Notes under the pieces: model-generated
What the model saw: the letters and a program-made list of their open reading frames with translations, nothing else
Databases searched by the model: none
What the model was told of the DNA's origin: nothing
Position numbers and translations under genes: made by a program
From: Clitopilus passeckerianus
Lineage: Eukaryota > Basidiomycota > Agaricomycetes > Agaricales > Entolomataceae
Assembly (NCBI GenBank): GCA_944990035.1
Contig: CALYLX010000121.1
Coordinates: forward strand, 1-64,000
DNA: 64,000 bases
Reading direction: 5' to 3'
Shown: positions 23,225 through 34,626 of the stretch, piece after piece
Numbering within the stretch: position 1 is the first letter of the stretch
Layout of the letters: each line of letters starts with the position of its first letter

Positions 23225-25263
23225 ATGCAGCGAGCCATGAGGCGTGTGATATCCCAGGCGCCGGCTGTGCGGGTTCTGAATTCGTAAGTCTTGTGCCTCC
23301 ATCAATTTAGCCGAATTTTCCGCCAGCACACACGATACCCTCCACGACGCCCCAGGAATTCATGCAAAGGCCCTAAAATTTGACGAATAGTTACTCATGT
23401 ATATCTCCAGGCAAGCCATTCTGAGAAAGGGAAAACGACCGCTCTATGCAGCATCGAGAGTTTTGAACGCCTCCTCTGCTTCAGCATCGACAGTGCTTGC
23501 CAAATGCTGGGTGCATGGCACAAATAAGACTTCTGCTCTCATAAAGAAAGTCAGCAACCGAACATATTCGACGAAGTCTGGCAATGGAGGTGGTCCAAGT
23601 TCTACTGGACCAGACTTTCATCCGAGTGGCAGCAGCATGGATGTGCCTTTCTACAGTGTGTTAAATGACTCATTACATGAGAGCACCATTTCTTACTTTG
23701 CCCTTCAGGAAAGCTCATTAATGCTTGGACTCAAACTCCTACGAAATGGTACCCATTACCAATCGCAGTAGGCGCTCTGTTACTTGTTGCTATACAGTAT
23801 CGTAAAAAGGCCAAGCGTACCAGCAAAGAAGTGCATGTCGACGAGGATGGGATGGAGGTGATTCGTCTAAAAGGGCCATGGCAGGTAAGAGTCGATATTT
23901 CATGTACTCTTACGACGTTTTCTGACCCAGTTTTAGGTCCATGTAATCGGTGCTCTCCCGCTGCGCAATCTTTCACGCCTTTGGGGCTATGTCAATTCTC
24001 TTGAACTACCGGTCTGGTTCCGTCCTGTTGGCATCCGATTCTACGCCTACCTTTTCGGCTGCAACCTCGACGAGATTGAGATTTCCGACCTCCGAGAGTA
24101 CCCTAGCCTGGGCGCCTTTTTCTACCGCAAGCTAAAGCCTGGTGCTCGCATTCCAGACGACGCAGTGCTCGTCTCCCCAGCAGATGGCACTGTGCTGCAC
24201 TTTGGCACAATCCAGGATCTGCATATCGAGCAAGTCAAGGGAATAACCTACTCCCTCGATGCTCTGCTAGGTGTTGAACGTCATGATACACCTGTTTCTG
24301 TTACCGCTACAGAAGCGTTCGAGCACAATCGAGACATGTCTATTGTTGACGATCGAGAGTTTGCCAACGTCAACGGCATCGAATACACTCTCGACCAGCT
24401 CATTGGTGGTTCATCTACCCCAAGCACCCCTTCCTCCCCCTCACCTTCCGGCTCCGGCTCCTCCACACCAACGTCTTCCACCCCCTCATCTCCAGATCCC
24501 AATGCCCCTCCGAAGAAATTCGGGGAGCAAATTGATGCCTCCGTCGTCGAGCCCAACCGTGATGAACAAGAAGTACTTGACCACGACAAATCCGTCGCCC
24601 GTGAAATGGGAGTCTCCCCTGACTCTTCCTCCCCACGACCTCCCGCGAAACGCCGTAGCACATCAGGCAAGAACGTCCGACCAGGCAACTCCCTATTCTT
24701 CACCGTCATCTACCTCGCACCTGGCGATTATCACCGGTTCCACAGCCCCACGGCTTGGGTAGTGGAGAAGAGGAGACACTTCGTCGGAGAGCTGTACTCT
24801 GTATCGCCATACATGGCTAAGAGATTGCAGAACTTGTTCGTCCTGAACGAACGTGTGGCGCTGCTCGGAAGGTGGAGATACGGCTTCTTCAGCATGGTTC
24901 CCGTTGGCGCCACCAACGTCGGCAGTATCAAGGTTAACTTTGACCAGGTAAGCTTATTCATTTTGAATCTCCCACTCAATGTGCGATAGCTAATCCTCGA
25001 TTTTCCAGGCACTACGCACTAACGAACGCGGCCGTCTTCCCCCACCCGGCACTTACACAGAAGCCGTCTACTCAGCCGCTTCTCCCATTCTCAATGGTCA
25101 GCCACTCATTGCCGCTCAGGAGATGGGCGGGTTCTGCCTTGGAAGCACGATCGTTCTCGTCTTTGAGGCGCCGAACGATTTCGAGTTCGATATCCAGGCG
25201 GGTCAGAAGGTCAAGGTTGGGCAGAGGCTCGGAGATATCGCCGGCAAAGTGAAGAAGGATTGA
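23225..25263 (+). CDS. PSD1: Mitochondrial phosphatidylserine decarboxylase proenzyme
   Basis: PSD1 converts phosphatidylserine to phosphatidylethanolamine at the inner mitochondrial membrane. The chosen ATG gives [20 protein letters not shown], an Arg-rich presequence, spliced (intron 23284-23410) to [17 protein letters not shown] second intron leads to [20 protein letters not shown], the single membrane anchor. The catalytic part follows: [51 protein letters not shown], and [20 protein letters not shown]. The C-terminal alpha-chain region has [16 protein letters not shown], whose LGST is the self-cleavage site that makes the pyruvoyl cofactor. A Ser/Pro/Thr-rich linker at 24410-24680 interrupts the beta chain. 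The motif [13 protein letters not shown] is repeated as [13 protein letters not shown] about 45 residues later. The frame is open upstream to 23060, so a longer isoform is possible. It converges with CHS7. Confidence 0.95.
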
Positions 25264-25767
25264 ATGGAGGGGGTAGAAGGCGATTAGGCTGAGGGGTGGC
25301 GTCGAAGACGAGGCTGGAGACACCCACTTTGGGGTAGCAGGGAAGTTGGGAGGCGGTAGAACGATTTTTATTGCCGCTCGATCTTTCAACATGGACGAGC
25401 TCACTGCATTATTTTTCACCGTCGATGTTCATCCATTGCATTTTGTAGGAATAGTAGAGTACACAGCAATTTTCCAACGATCTATATTAGCATTCACGTT
25501 TGCATTATAATACTATCCACAAGATGCCCAAGAAGCACGTTTTTATGCGCCCGCAACGAGGTTTTGACGAATGTCTTCCATTAGATTGCTCATAGCAAAT
25601 TCCCAGTGACAATACAGAACTAAGGGAAGGGAACTTTAAATGAAGGTACTGGGTAAGGCATATAATCAAAGAAGTCCGTGAAAAACAGTATATATGGTCC
25701 TTCACACGCTCCCACCAACGCTCTTCTACTCATGACACCACCCATGACACACCAACTACTTGATCCA
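25264..25767. other. Convergent 3' regions of PSD1 and CHS7
   Basis: No coding sequence is supported. The stretch should hold both 3' UTRs. Confidence 0.5.
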
Positions 25768-27112
25768 TCAATACCGTAGATCTGAGGGGGGATACCCTCT
25801 TGATCCTCCACCATACCCAGGCTTCTGGTTTCCGTATAGCTGTTGTCCAGAAACACCGCCAACGAGAGATGCTGGGGCGCCGCCGTGGTAGTTGCTTGCA
25901 TTATCGTCTTCTGCGTAGTCGCCAGCGCCAGCGCCTGCGAGCAGGGGATCCTTGACTTCCCATACCGCAGCTTTGGAGCCGACGGAGAATTCGAGGTCCT
26001 CTTTCTGTTGGTTGAAAGAAATTTCGTGAGAACGAGATGTATAGAGATATAAGAGGAAACGTACAGTAATACTGTCCCAGTATTTATAAACCATCATGAC
26101 GCTGAGGAGCATGCAGAGAGTGAAGAAGAATAGTCCATCGATGTAATGCTTGATGGCGTCGCAGATGGTGACGCTGAATGCGAAGAGCAGGACTTGGGCG
26201 ATGGCGAAGAAAGCTGCGCCAAAGACGATGTCACCGATTGGCCACCTGTCGTCAAGGGTGCGGAAGACAAGGACGAGTTGTGACACGACGTAGACAATGA
26301 CGCAAATGATTGGCCAGAGGATGTAGAGAATCCAGAGACCAATAGGTTTGGAGTAAGAGAAGCCTGCGATTTGCTTGAAGGTTGCGATGGCGATGAAGAA
26401 TTCGAGACCGAAGATGACCAGGCAGGATATCCGGAGGAACTGAGGTCATTGTTAGTGGGTATTCTCGGTTGGATTATAGTAGATGGGACCTACCCATAGA
26501 GACTTGGGTGTACCATCTTCTGCGAATTGGAAACCGACAAATCCGTTGATGAGGAGGCATGTATAGGCAGCGGCGACTAGGCCTGCGTATACTGCTGTGA
26601 ACCACTGGCGTGATCGATGTGGTCATTATTCGGCTGAAAGTAAAATTTTGGACAGTCTTACGGGATAAACTGCATTCGCTGTGGGTATAACTCCTGAATC
26701 AAGGAACATTGCCAGCAATTCTATCAGAGCGTATAGCCAGAAGAACAATACGATCTCTTTTCGGCCTACAAAGGAAATCAGTATTGTTTTATGAAGAGCA
26801 TTGAATTATCCCTACCAACGGCTGTATATTTGCTTCGTATATGCAGAATCATGATAGCAGTCATGATTATGGCCACGATATGTACGAAACATGTTGCTGC
26901 CGCCAATGCAGTATTAGCATCATGCCTGAGCGAAACCTCGATTTAGAGGCCAGTTTAGACGACTTACAAGGCTGGAAAATGAGTGTGCCACCAATATCAA
27001 CGTTTCTGCTATAGCATGTTGGCTCTATCCCCTGGTCGCTGCCAACGAGAGGACATATTACGAGGGCCGCAGTCTCGCAAATTGCGTTGAAGGAACCGAA
27101 TTCGACTCCCAT
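25768..27112 (-). CDS. CHS7: Chitin synthase export chaperone (Chs7 family)
   Basis: Chs7 is a seven-helix ER membrane protein that lets chitin synthase III leave the ER, so it supports cell wall chitin synthesis. The N-terminus reads [20 protein letters not shown], followed by [20 protein letters not shown], the family's hallmark Cys-containing lumenal segment. Later exons give [20 protein letters not shown], then [29 protein letters not shown] and EDLEFSVG, also hallmark blocks. The soluble tail is Gly/Tyr-rich and ends SDLRY with TGA at 25770-25768. Introns of about 50-60 nt separate the helices. An in-frame ATG at 27130 would add six residues; the MGV start matches family length better. 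Confidence 0.93.
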
Positions 27113-28452
27113 GGTTTTCGGTCGTTTCAATCAAGGCTTGAGGTCGTTGAGTGTTGAGGAAAGGAGAGTCTTGATGTCCGTCTATCCGTTGCGGGAGGTG
27201 CTGGTATAATGGAGGGAATGGCGAGCTCGTTGTCGGCGGTGGTGTTGACGAAGGACGACAGACGTGATGGTGGAAACTAAGACTGGATTATGTAATCCGG
27301 GCCATACTGCAGCCAAATTCAGAGACGTTTGACTTGCCACCGCCACTCGATCCTTTGCTACAGTCTGACCTTTTTAAAAATGCTAGAAATTTGTAAGTAA
27401 ATGTTTCCGAACTCTCTGATATCCTCTGGTGCAAGCTATGGCGGAATTGATATTCGAAACTTTCCAAAAATAACAGACAGCAGCTTATTGATGAAACTTA
27501 AGACCGAATTTGTCGAACAGGTCTTGAGAAGCAAAGAAAACTTTGGGCCTACGAAATTTGCTCTACCTAGGAAATGTTCTCTACAGACTATACTTGAGGG
27601 AAACCGTTGTTCAGTCTTTTACATTTTACTCTGGCCATCACCATTGTGTAATCGCTTGCGCCTGGGTCGCAGCTCCACTATTCACAAGCTGTTTTGACAG
27701 CGTCAAATGACATGATATAGTACCATGACCACCATGAATAGGTACGTTTATCGTTTTTACGCCCAACTGACTCCGTCGACGGGCTGCGCGTCATACGGCT
27801 TTACACTTGAGCGCCGGCATCCTGGTGCCGGTTTGTCAGGTACACTCTCAAAAACCTTACCATATCATTGCAGCTGGAGTGGATGTCTAATGCAGTGACT
27901 TTCTCACTGGGAGCCACTAACTTCCGAAGATACTGTATCTTCCTATCATCGTGCCTTAGTCTGCTGCCCAGCATAAACAATTAAGCTTCGTGTCGACTGT
28001 CTAATTCGACATTCCCCATTGATACTTGCCTTCCAGCGTGAGGTGGTACTCGGCTACGAAAGAGCTATGCCTACTGGTACAACCGCGTCAATATAGCTTC
28101 ACCTACGCTCTTCCTAGGCTACAGCTAAGTTTTCTCCTCGATAGTGACTTTAAAAAGCGTCCGCTCCGCCGGCCTCGAAAAACCGTGCCTAGCATACAAA
28201 CCAGAGTTTGGCATTGACAGACATATGTCACTATTTTCCTTTTCAGGACCTTATAGGATGTAAAGCCTAGCGATTTTGACTAGACGAAGACTGATTGCAC
28301 GCGGTTGAATATCCACGGGACCTCGAGATTTCACCAGGAATTCTCCCTTTGAATTTGTGTACAGACGTATAAAAGCTGGTGGATATCGTGAAGGTGGCTT
28401 CAGGCCATTGACAGTTGACTCTACCAGCAAAGAACTCTTCTCCACATACAGA
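27113..28452. other. Intergenic; CHS7 promoter and SSP1 upstream duplicated segment
   Basis: No gene is supported from 27113 to about 27690. From about 27690 onward the sequence is alignable to the region from about 29155, forming the upstream part of a tandem duplication. The promoter elements of the first small secreted protein gene lie at 28315-28374. Confidence 0.55.
28315..28374 (+). promoter_or_regulatory. SSP1 core promoter: conserved 29-bp block plus TATA box
   Basis: A 29-bp block at 28315-28343 (core CCTCGAGATTTCACCAGG) is identical in the paralogue at 29786-29814. TATAAAA lies at 28368-28374, 85 bp before the ATG. The block is far better kept than the sequence around it, suggesting a functional site. 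Confidence 0.65.
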
Positions 28453-28715
28453 ATGAACTTCAAGCTCGCTATCGCTGCTGTTTTCGCTGCTTCTGTTGCT
28501 TCCGTAGTCGCGACCCCCGTCGCTGCCCCAGAGCCTCAGACGACTTGCAGCCCCTACGGCGCCAAGTGCGGATGTACGTTATCTGCAGTTGCTTGACCAA
28601 GCCACGGCGAGGGGAGATGATAGGCTGACGGTTCTCTTTGATTCTAGGGGGTTGCTGTGCGCCATACACGTGTCACCTCATCGCTGACGGTGCTTATGGA
28701 TCTTACTGCTACTAA
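28453..28715 (+). CDS. Small secreted cysteine-rich peptide 1, knottin-like spacing
   Basis: Two exons (28453-28573 and 28648-28715) joined by a 74-nt GT-AG intron encode 62 residues. The N-terminus MNFKLAIAAVFAASVASVVA is a clear signal peptide, followed by a Pro/Ala-rich spacer (TPVAAPEPQ). The remaining residues hold six cysteines in the pattern C-x6-C-x3-C-C-x4-C-x11-C and end in CY. That order, with an adjacent CC pair as cysteines 3 and 4, is the framework of inhibitor-cystine-knot (knottin) peptides. The intron interrupts the codon two residues after the second cysteine. The function could be antimicrobial, signalling or effector-like; nothing in the sequence decides this. A strong TATA promoter and a paralogue 1.47 kb downstream suggest regulated, possibly abundant expression. 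Confidence 0.85.
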
Positions 28716-29924
28716 GCTGAGGATTCGAATCCAGTCCAGTAAGTAGCCTACTCTTTACTGGGAAGGAGCGATTTCTGACTTCCGTCCGCTGCCACAGGGG
28801 CTCGCTAAGACGAAGAGAGTTTGCCAGGGGCTTTGCACGAACATATTAGCATGAAAATCCATAATTATATGTAACAAACGCTATGTTGCTAATAAGAATC
28901 AAAAGATCATATCAGCGACATGGAGGGATTGTGTGAGCTTTGTACGAGCAGAAACTTTGCCACAGGTTCTGCTGGACAAGGCTGAACCTAACAAGACCGT
29001 AAATTGAATAGACGTGTCAGATAAGAGTTAAAATCGAGGAACTATTCAAATTCGGATCATGGATCGGAAGCCCAGGCGAAAGCCTTTCCTTCCTCTGACC
29101 GTCATCATCCTGGCTTTCGGGTGCAAATGAGTTGTGCCTCAGGATTAAAAAGCCTGTTTGACAACGTCAAATGATACAGGCATCCTTCATGGCGTTATGA
29201 CTACCATGACTAGGTCCACATGTCCTTCTTGCGCCCATGTCTACGCTGGCAAGCTGGCGTCATGATTGCAATCGGCATGCTGTGCCCGGTTGTCAATGTC
29301 AGGAACACTCTGAATGACCACCACAATGCTGTTGAACCGGATATCTAATCAACGTCTTTCTCACTGCCAGGAGCCACTCACGGCCGAACGTCCCATCTCT
29401 TCGTATCGTGCCTTGGTCTGGTGCTCGGTTTGAACGTTTAAGCTTCGTATCTGATTCGATCTCGAGTCCTCTTTGAATGCTTACTTTTGGACAACCAAGT
29501 TGGTGTTATCGTGCTCGCCTTTGAAAGTCTCATGCCGACTGGTGCAACTACACTAGGACAGCTTCTCCAGCGCTCTTCTAGCAATCCAATTCCTTGTAGT
29601 GCTATTCGACCCACTGGCGAAACATGGCAGCTACACCTACAGTCAGTTGAGAATCGTGCCTGGCTCACAAATCAGAGTTTAACAAGGACAGACACATGTC
29701 AATCTTCTCCTTTTCAAACCCATTCATGGTGTACATCCTGGCTATCGTTGACCCGCTGCAGGACGATTACACGCGATTGATTGCACGGGACCTCGAGATT
29801 TCACCAGGAATTCACCAATTGAACGCACGAGTAGACGTATAAAAGCCAACACCATGCCGCAAATTTGGCCTCAGCTCATTCAGCGTTTGGCTTTACCTGA
29901 AAGAACAACCCCCAGTCATCCAGA
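28716..29924. other. Spacer between the two peptide genes
   Basis: This contains the 3' flank of copy 1 and the upstream half of copy 2 of the duplication. ORFs such as the 97-codon frame at 29487-29780 lack support because the aligned positions in copy 1 do not keep a frame. Confidence 0.55.
29786..29844 (+). promoter_or_regulatory. SSP2 core promoter: conserved 29-bp block plus TATA box
   Basis: A block at 29786-29814 is identical to 28315-28343. TATAAAA at 29838-29844 is 87 bp before the ATG, almost the same spacing as in copy 1. Confidence 0.65.
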
Positions 29925-30187
29925 ATGAACTTCAAAGTTGCCATCGCTGCTGTTATCGCTGCCTCCGTGGCTTCCGTAATTGCGAATCCTATCGCTGCTC
30001 CGGAACCTCAGGCCGCTTGCAGCCCTTACGGGTCCAAATGCACATGTACGTTGTCTACTCGTGAACCTATAGTTGAAACGAAGAGGAACTGATAGCCTGA
30101 CGATTCCCCTTGGATGTAGTGCCCTGCTGCGCCCCATTCACATGCCACCTCATCGCTGACGGTGCTTACGGTTCCTATTGCTACTAA
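29925..30187 (+). CDS. Small secreted cysteine-rich peptide 2, knottin-like spacing
   Basis: This is the paralogue of the gene at 28453, with identical architecture: exons 29925-30045 and 30120-30187, a 74-nt intron in the same phase, and 62 residues. The signal peptide is MNFKVAIAAVIAASVASVIA, followed by NPIAAPEPQ. All six cysteines and their spacing are kept, as is the C-terminal HLIADGAYGSYCY. Changes fall between cysteines (for example GWG versus TLP before the CC pair), as expected for a peptide whose scaffold is constrained while the loops vary. Function is unknown. Confidence 0.85.
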
Positions 30188-31058
30188 GCGGATGGTTCAA
30201 ATCATGTGAGTAAAGTCTTTGTTTTTTAGTGCTGTCAATTTCTAATCTTCTAGCTCCGTGCATGCCCGCTGACGCAGGCAAAAAGAAGAGCGCATGGTGC
30301 TAGCTTTGCATGGAATGGCTGTACATACTAATCACAGTACTTACCAAAGTACCTGCAGTTGACGACCATGTCAAGAATGAGTATATTGAATTCTTTCAAG
30401 GGAATCACGCGATTTAGATTGCTTTGAAGATTTGAGGCGTAGAGACAGTATTTTCAGCGGGGATAGAAGCCTAATATCCATTCCCAACAAGCCAAGGCCC
30501 AGCTGAGCATATCAGTCGCTTCACATCGAATGAACATGCCAATGGCGCCGAGATAGTCAAACGGATGCTCACAAAGAACGTGCAATTTACGATAGAGTCC
30601 AATCGGATCGGGAATCGGGGAAATCTAGAATCCGTTGGGCATTCTTCAGCCGATCCAACTTCGGACCGAACCACTTCCATCTCAGCTCAGTACAGCTACC
30701 TTCGGAGACAGTAACACCTCCTCTGGTCTCTCGATTCGAGTTGTGAATTGCATTTTGCCTAGATAAGAGCGCTCGAACTTCCAGCGAACCGTGTGACTAT
30801 CAAGGCTCTCGGCGAGTTGCATTCGGGGAACTTGCGCCTTGTATGATCACATCTGTGACGTGTGGCAAATCCCAACCTTAAGCTGCTTTTGAAGTCGGCC
30901 TTGCTCGGTGTGTGGGCCTTGGCTTGAGGGGGTGTTGCGCTCAACGGGATTCTCTCGCCGATATGAACAGTCCCGACATCACCTTCCCAGGAAGCTGGTG
31001 ACTGGTTATAAGGTCGCCGCAGTAATCCAACTCCAGCTTCTTGTCTACCAGGAAAGAA
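30188..31058. other. Intergenic, upstream of first GMC gene
   Basis: No gene is supported. A TATA-like TTATAAGG lies near 31007, about 50 bp before the GMC start. Confidence 0.4.
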
Positions 31059-33803
31059 ATGACCAGTGACGACACACCTTTTGATATTATCTTTGCAGGA
31101 GGTGAGTGGTCTATCTCATAACGTCGTGCGTTAAGTTCATGTGATGTGATGTGCAGGCGGGACATGCGCCTGTATCACTGCGAGCAGATTGGCGGAGGCT
31201 GATCCTTCCTTGAAGATTCTTGTAACGCTCTTCCGGTGTATAATAGAGCACAGTATCTCATCTACCTTCTTAACAGGTCTTAGAGGGTGGTCCTACCACA
31301 AAAGATGATCCTGCCATCATCCAACCAGGTCGACACATGAGGAATCTTCTGCAAGGCGCTGCGACATTTTCATACCATATTGGTAAACCCAGTGCAGCGA
31401 CTTCCGACAAGCCTGTCATTGTACCGTCGGGGAGATGCCTGGGCGGTGGCTCCAGCATTAACTGTGAGTAATTAGACCTTCGGTCATTATGACTGGCTCA
31501 CGGATGATACGCAAGTTGGGATGTATACTCGAGCGTCCGCTTCAGACTATGATGACTGGGAAATCGAGTATAAGAACCCAGGATGGGGCTCTGAATACCT
31601 CATCCCCTTGTTGAAGAAAGTGAGCCATTATAGGTTGAATTCTTGGAGATTCCTAATTTCTGATGTTGAAACCAGTCGGAGACCTTTCAGTCGTCCAAAG
31701 GGGAGCTCGAGTCCCATGGAACGACTGGCCCGCTCAAAGTTGCCTATTCTCAAGACAGAGTCAACATCGCGGAGCAGTTCCTTCAGGTCGCGAAAGAGTA
31801 CGATCCTGCTCGAGGGTACACGGATGATACCAATGACTTCCGCACCTGTAATGCTTACGGGGTGCGTATCTCATTGCCTTCAGGCTAGAAAACGATTTCA
31901 CTGATGTTCGGTCTAATAGCGATGGGCACAGTGCGTCTTCAATTGGTAGCATGAGCCTTCCATGCAGCTCTGAATGATAACTCCAGGTTTATTGACTCGA
32001 AGACCGGCCGCCGCTCTGACATTCCTCACAACTACATCTATAATCATCCCGAATTCAAGAATCTCACCATCCTCACGGGACGCCGTGTAACTCGCGTCTT
32101 GTTTGAGTAAGCAGTTACTAGTCCTCGTCAAGTTGTCTTGTCCATTAATTCGGGAATAGGAATAACCGTGCTGTGGGAGTAGAACATGTTGATGATACAG
32201 AAGGCCGACCAAAGAGGACAGTCACAGAGTCCTTAGCGTCGCGTGCATCCAGATTGGTTGTTCTATCTGGAGGGGCATTCGGTTCTCCGGCTATCCTCGA
32301 GCGGTGCGTGGTGTTCCCAGAGGTTTTACATATTAGTTTCTCACTGATGGTTAGCTCTGGCGTTGGTGCTACCGAAATCCTGTCAAAGAATGGTATCAAT
32401 GCTTTGGTCGATCTTCCTGGTGTCGGAGAGAACTACAGAGGTGAGTGCGGAAACGCCAGATGAGCGTGACTCTGACCCTGGTTTCGCAGATCATCCTACA
32501 TTCTTCACTGGATACTCTGCTAGCGAGGATGCTGATACTTTGGATGCCATATTTCGTGGAACAGAAGAGCAACTGAAAGGTATTTGGGTTTTCACGTTCA
32601 ATCGAAACGCCCTCAGAGCTGTCACGTATTAGCATTCGAGGACGAGTGGCGTACAAACGCACAAGGCCTACTAGCTCACAAGTGAAGTCCATTTCTGAGT
32701 TATCATGACGGCTCTTTAACTGAAATTTACACAACTCAGCGCAATCGATGCAGGGATCAAACTCAGACCGACAGAGAAAGAACTGACAGAACTCGGACCA
32801 GCGTTCCGCGCGCGTTGGGAAGACTACTTTGCAAAGGCTCCAGACAAACCTGTCTTGTACTTTGGCTGTTTTGCTGGGTAGGCGCCTTCATATCTACCTC
32901 TATCTCAATCTGACGAGCTTTGATCAAGCAATGGAAGCCCACACCCAACGGATGCGAATCATAAGTACCTCGCCATTGGGTATTATATCGTACGTTGTAG
33001 ACCTCTCGTCTAGGAAGTCTCTTAGACTCAAGCTTTCCAGACGTATCCTCTGTCTCTGGGCAGGGTTCACATAACCGACGGACACAACCCGTATGCACCC
33101 CTGGACTTTGAAACAGGTTTCTTGAAAGAGTGCGTCCCATTGCGACTGAAACCTTACGTTCGAAGAAATCCTGACGCCTAATGCTTAGTACGCTCGATTT
33201 AGCAGTCCTCCGCTGGGGATACAAGAAAGCTCGAGAATTTGGGCGTCGTATGAAGAGCTATAGAGGCCCCTTCAAACCTGCTCATCCGAAGTTCACTGAA
33301 AGCAGCGCACTCGCTTGCAAGGAAACTGATACACCAGTTGCCGCTGGGACTGCCGACTATCAGTACTCTGAGGAAGACCACCAAGCAATTGACGACTTCC
33401 ATCGGGAGAGTAGTAAGTGCCATTTTCCTTCCAACTCCACTTGCGAAGAACATAATCGGAACTTCGACAGTATCTGCATCGCACTCTGTAAGACCTAAAT
33501 ACTCCTCAAAGAACCACTACTTACCAAATGTTCTACAGATGGGTACCTGCGCCATGAAGCCTCGCGCAGAAGGAGGAGTGGTCGACTCCAACTTGAATGT
33601 ATATGGAGTAACCAACCTGAAAGTTGCAGGTAAAGGGAATGAACCTTTCCTATACGTTCGACACTGATATTTGGATTTCAGATTGTAGCATTGCGCCCTC
33701 CAGTGTCGGAGCAAACACCTACAGCACCGCTATCGCCATTGGAGAGAAAGCCGCTGTGATCATTGCTAAAGAGCTCGGAATTATCGGGATCACTGAGGCT
33801 TGA
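31059..33803 (+). CDS. GMC oxidoreductase, alcohol oxidase-like, paralogue 1
   Basis: This is an FAD-dependent GMC oxidoreductase resembling fungal alcohol (methanol) oxidases, which oxidise primary alcohols and make H2O2. The start MTSDDTPFDIIFAGG is spliced to GTCACITASRLAEADPSLKI, the ADP-binding fold. GRHMRNLLQG and PSGRCLGGGSSIN (GMC signature 1 region), SDYDDWE, SDIPHNYIYNHPEFKNLTIL, SGGAFGSPAILERSGVGATE (signature 2) and PTDANHKYLAIGYYI follow. The catalytic region is ASHSMGTCAMK and VGANTYSTAIAIGEKAA, containing the His and Asn expected for this family. It ends GIIGITEA, so it lacks the peroxisomal C-terminal signal of yeast alcohol oxidases. About twelve short introns keep frame. In the FAD loop the third glycine of GxGxxG is Ala (GGGTCA). 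No signal peptide is seen. Confidence 0.92.
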
Positions 33804-34626
33804 AACGTAGTAGGCTATTACTCGAGGACGGGTGTGGCACCCTCAGATCCAAATAAAGCGCATTTTTATCGAAATATGGTTTAGGATCGGTCTTAAATGG
33901 TTGACCAGGTCTAAAAGTTTGACGCGTTCAGGACGGTGGTGGCGCGTCGCGTGCCAAATTTGTTTTTACGGTCCCGCACGTGACCGTTCTAGGCCATTCG
34001 CCTCTTTCTTTCCGACCTTCATGCAGGTTCTTGCCAAGTCAAATGATAAGTTAGAAGCCAGCCCAATTACATGCTAGTGCAGTTTTGGCTACCGCAACTT
34101 GCCTCCGAAGCCTTGCGTAGACCCGGGTAGCAATAGTGGTGAGTCCTTTCCCAAAGGAATCTTCACGCGGTTCAAACGTTTCGAACAGAAATTCGATACA
34201 CAACTTAGATAATTTATACGATACCGCCAAGAAATTATGGAGAAATACATAAAACAGGTTTTACCAAACGCTTACAAGGATCCAGCTATGTTCGGATTCA
34301 AGTCGTGGCCAATTGCACCCTTTGTGTTTTCACAAGAAAGTTGAAAAAATCCAATCGTGCCCTGCTGCGTGATAAAAGATCTGGAATCCCTAGCTCCATG
34401 GACCTGGTTCCTTGACGCCCCTCAACATCACAGCGCTCTTCTTCGGACCCCGACCACAAAGCCGCCCTTTAGAAATGGATCTCCAACATCAGAATCACAG
34501 GTCCACTCCAGCTGAATCGCCTGACTTGATCCCTGCATGATCCCATCAGAGGACTTGCATCTATAAGTATGCAGCATAGTACCCTCAAGATTTTTGTGAA
34601 GCCACCCTTTGTGATCTTCAATCTTG
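33804..34626. other. Spacer between GMC paralogues
   Basis: No gene is seen. A TATA-like CTATAAGTA at about 34561 lies some 65 bp before the second GMC start. Confidence 0.45.

Larger units (their letters stand above)
27690..28850 (+). repeat. Tandem segmental duplication, copy 1
   Basis: This diverged direct repeat begins with TTTGACA(G/A)CGTCAAATGA-like sequence at about 27690 and 29155. It carries matching upstream blocks, promoter, gene and 3' flank. The offset between start codons is 1472 bp. Edges are approximate. Confidence 0.7.
29155..30330 (+). repeat. Tandem segmental duplication, copy 2
   Basis: This is the second copy of the repeat starting near 27690, with similar upstream sequence, promoter block, gene and 3' flank. 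Divergence is highest outside the promoter block and the exons. Confidence 0.7.
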
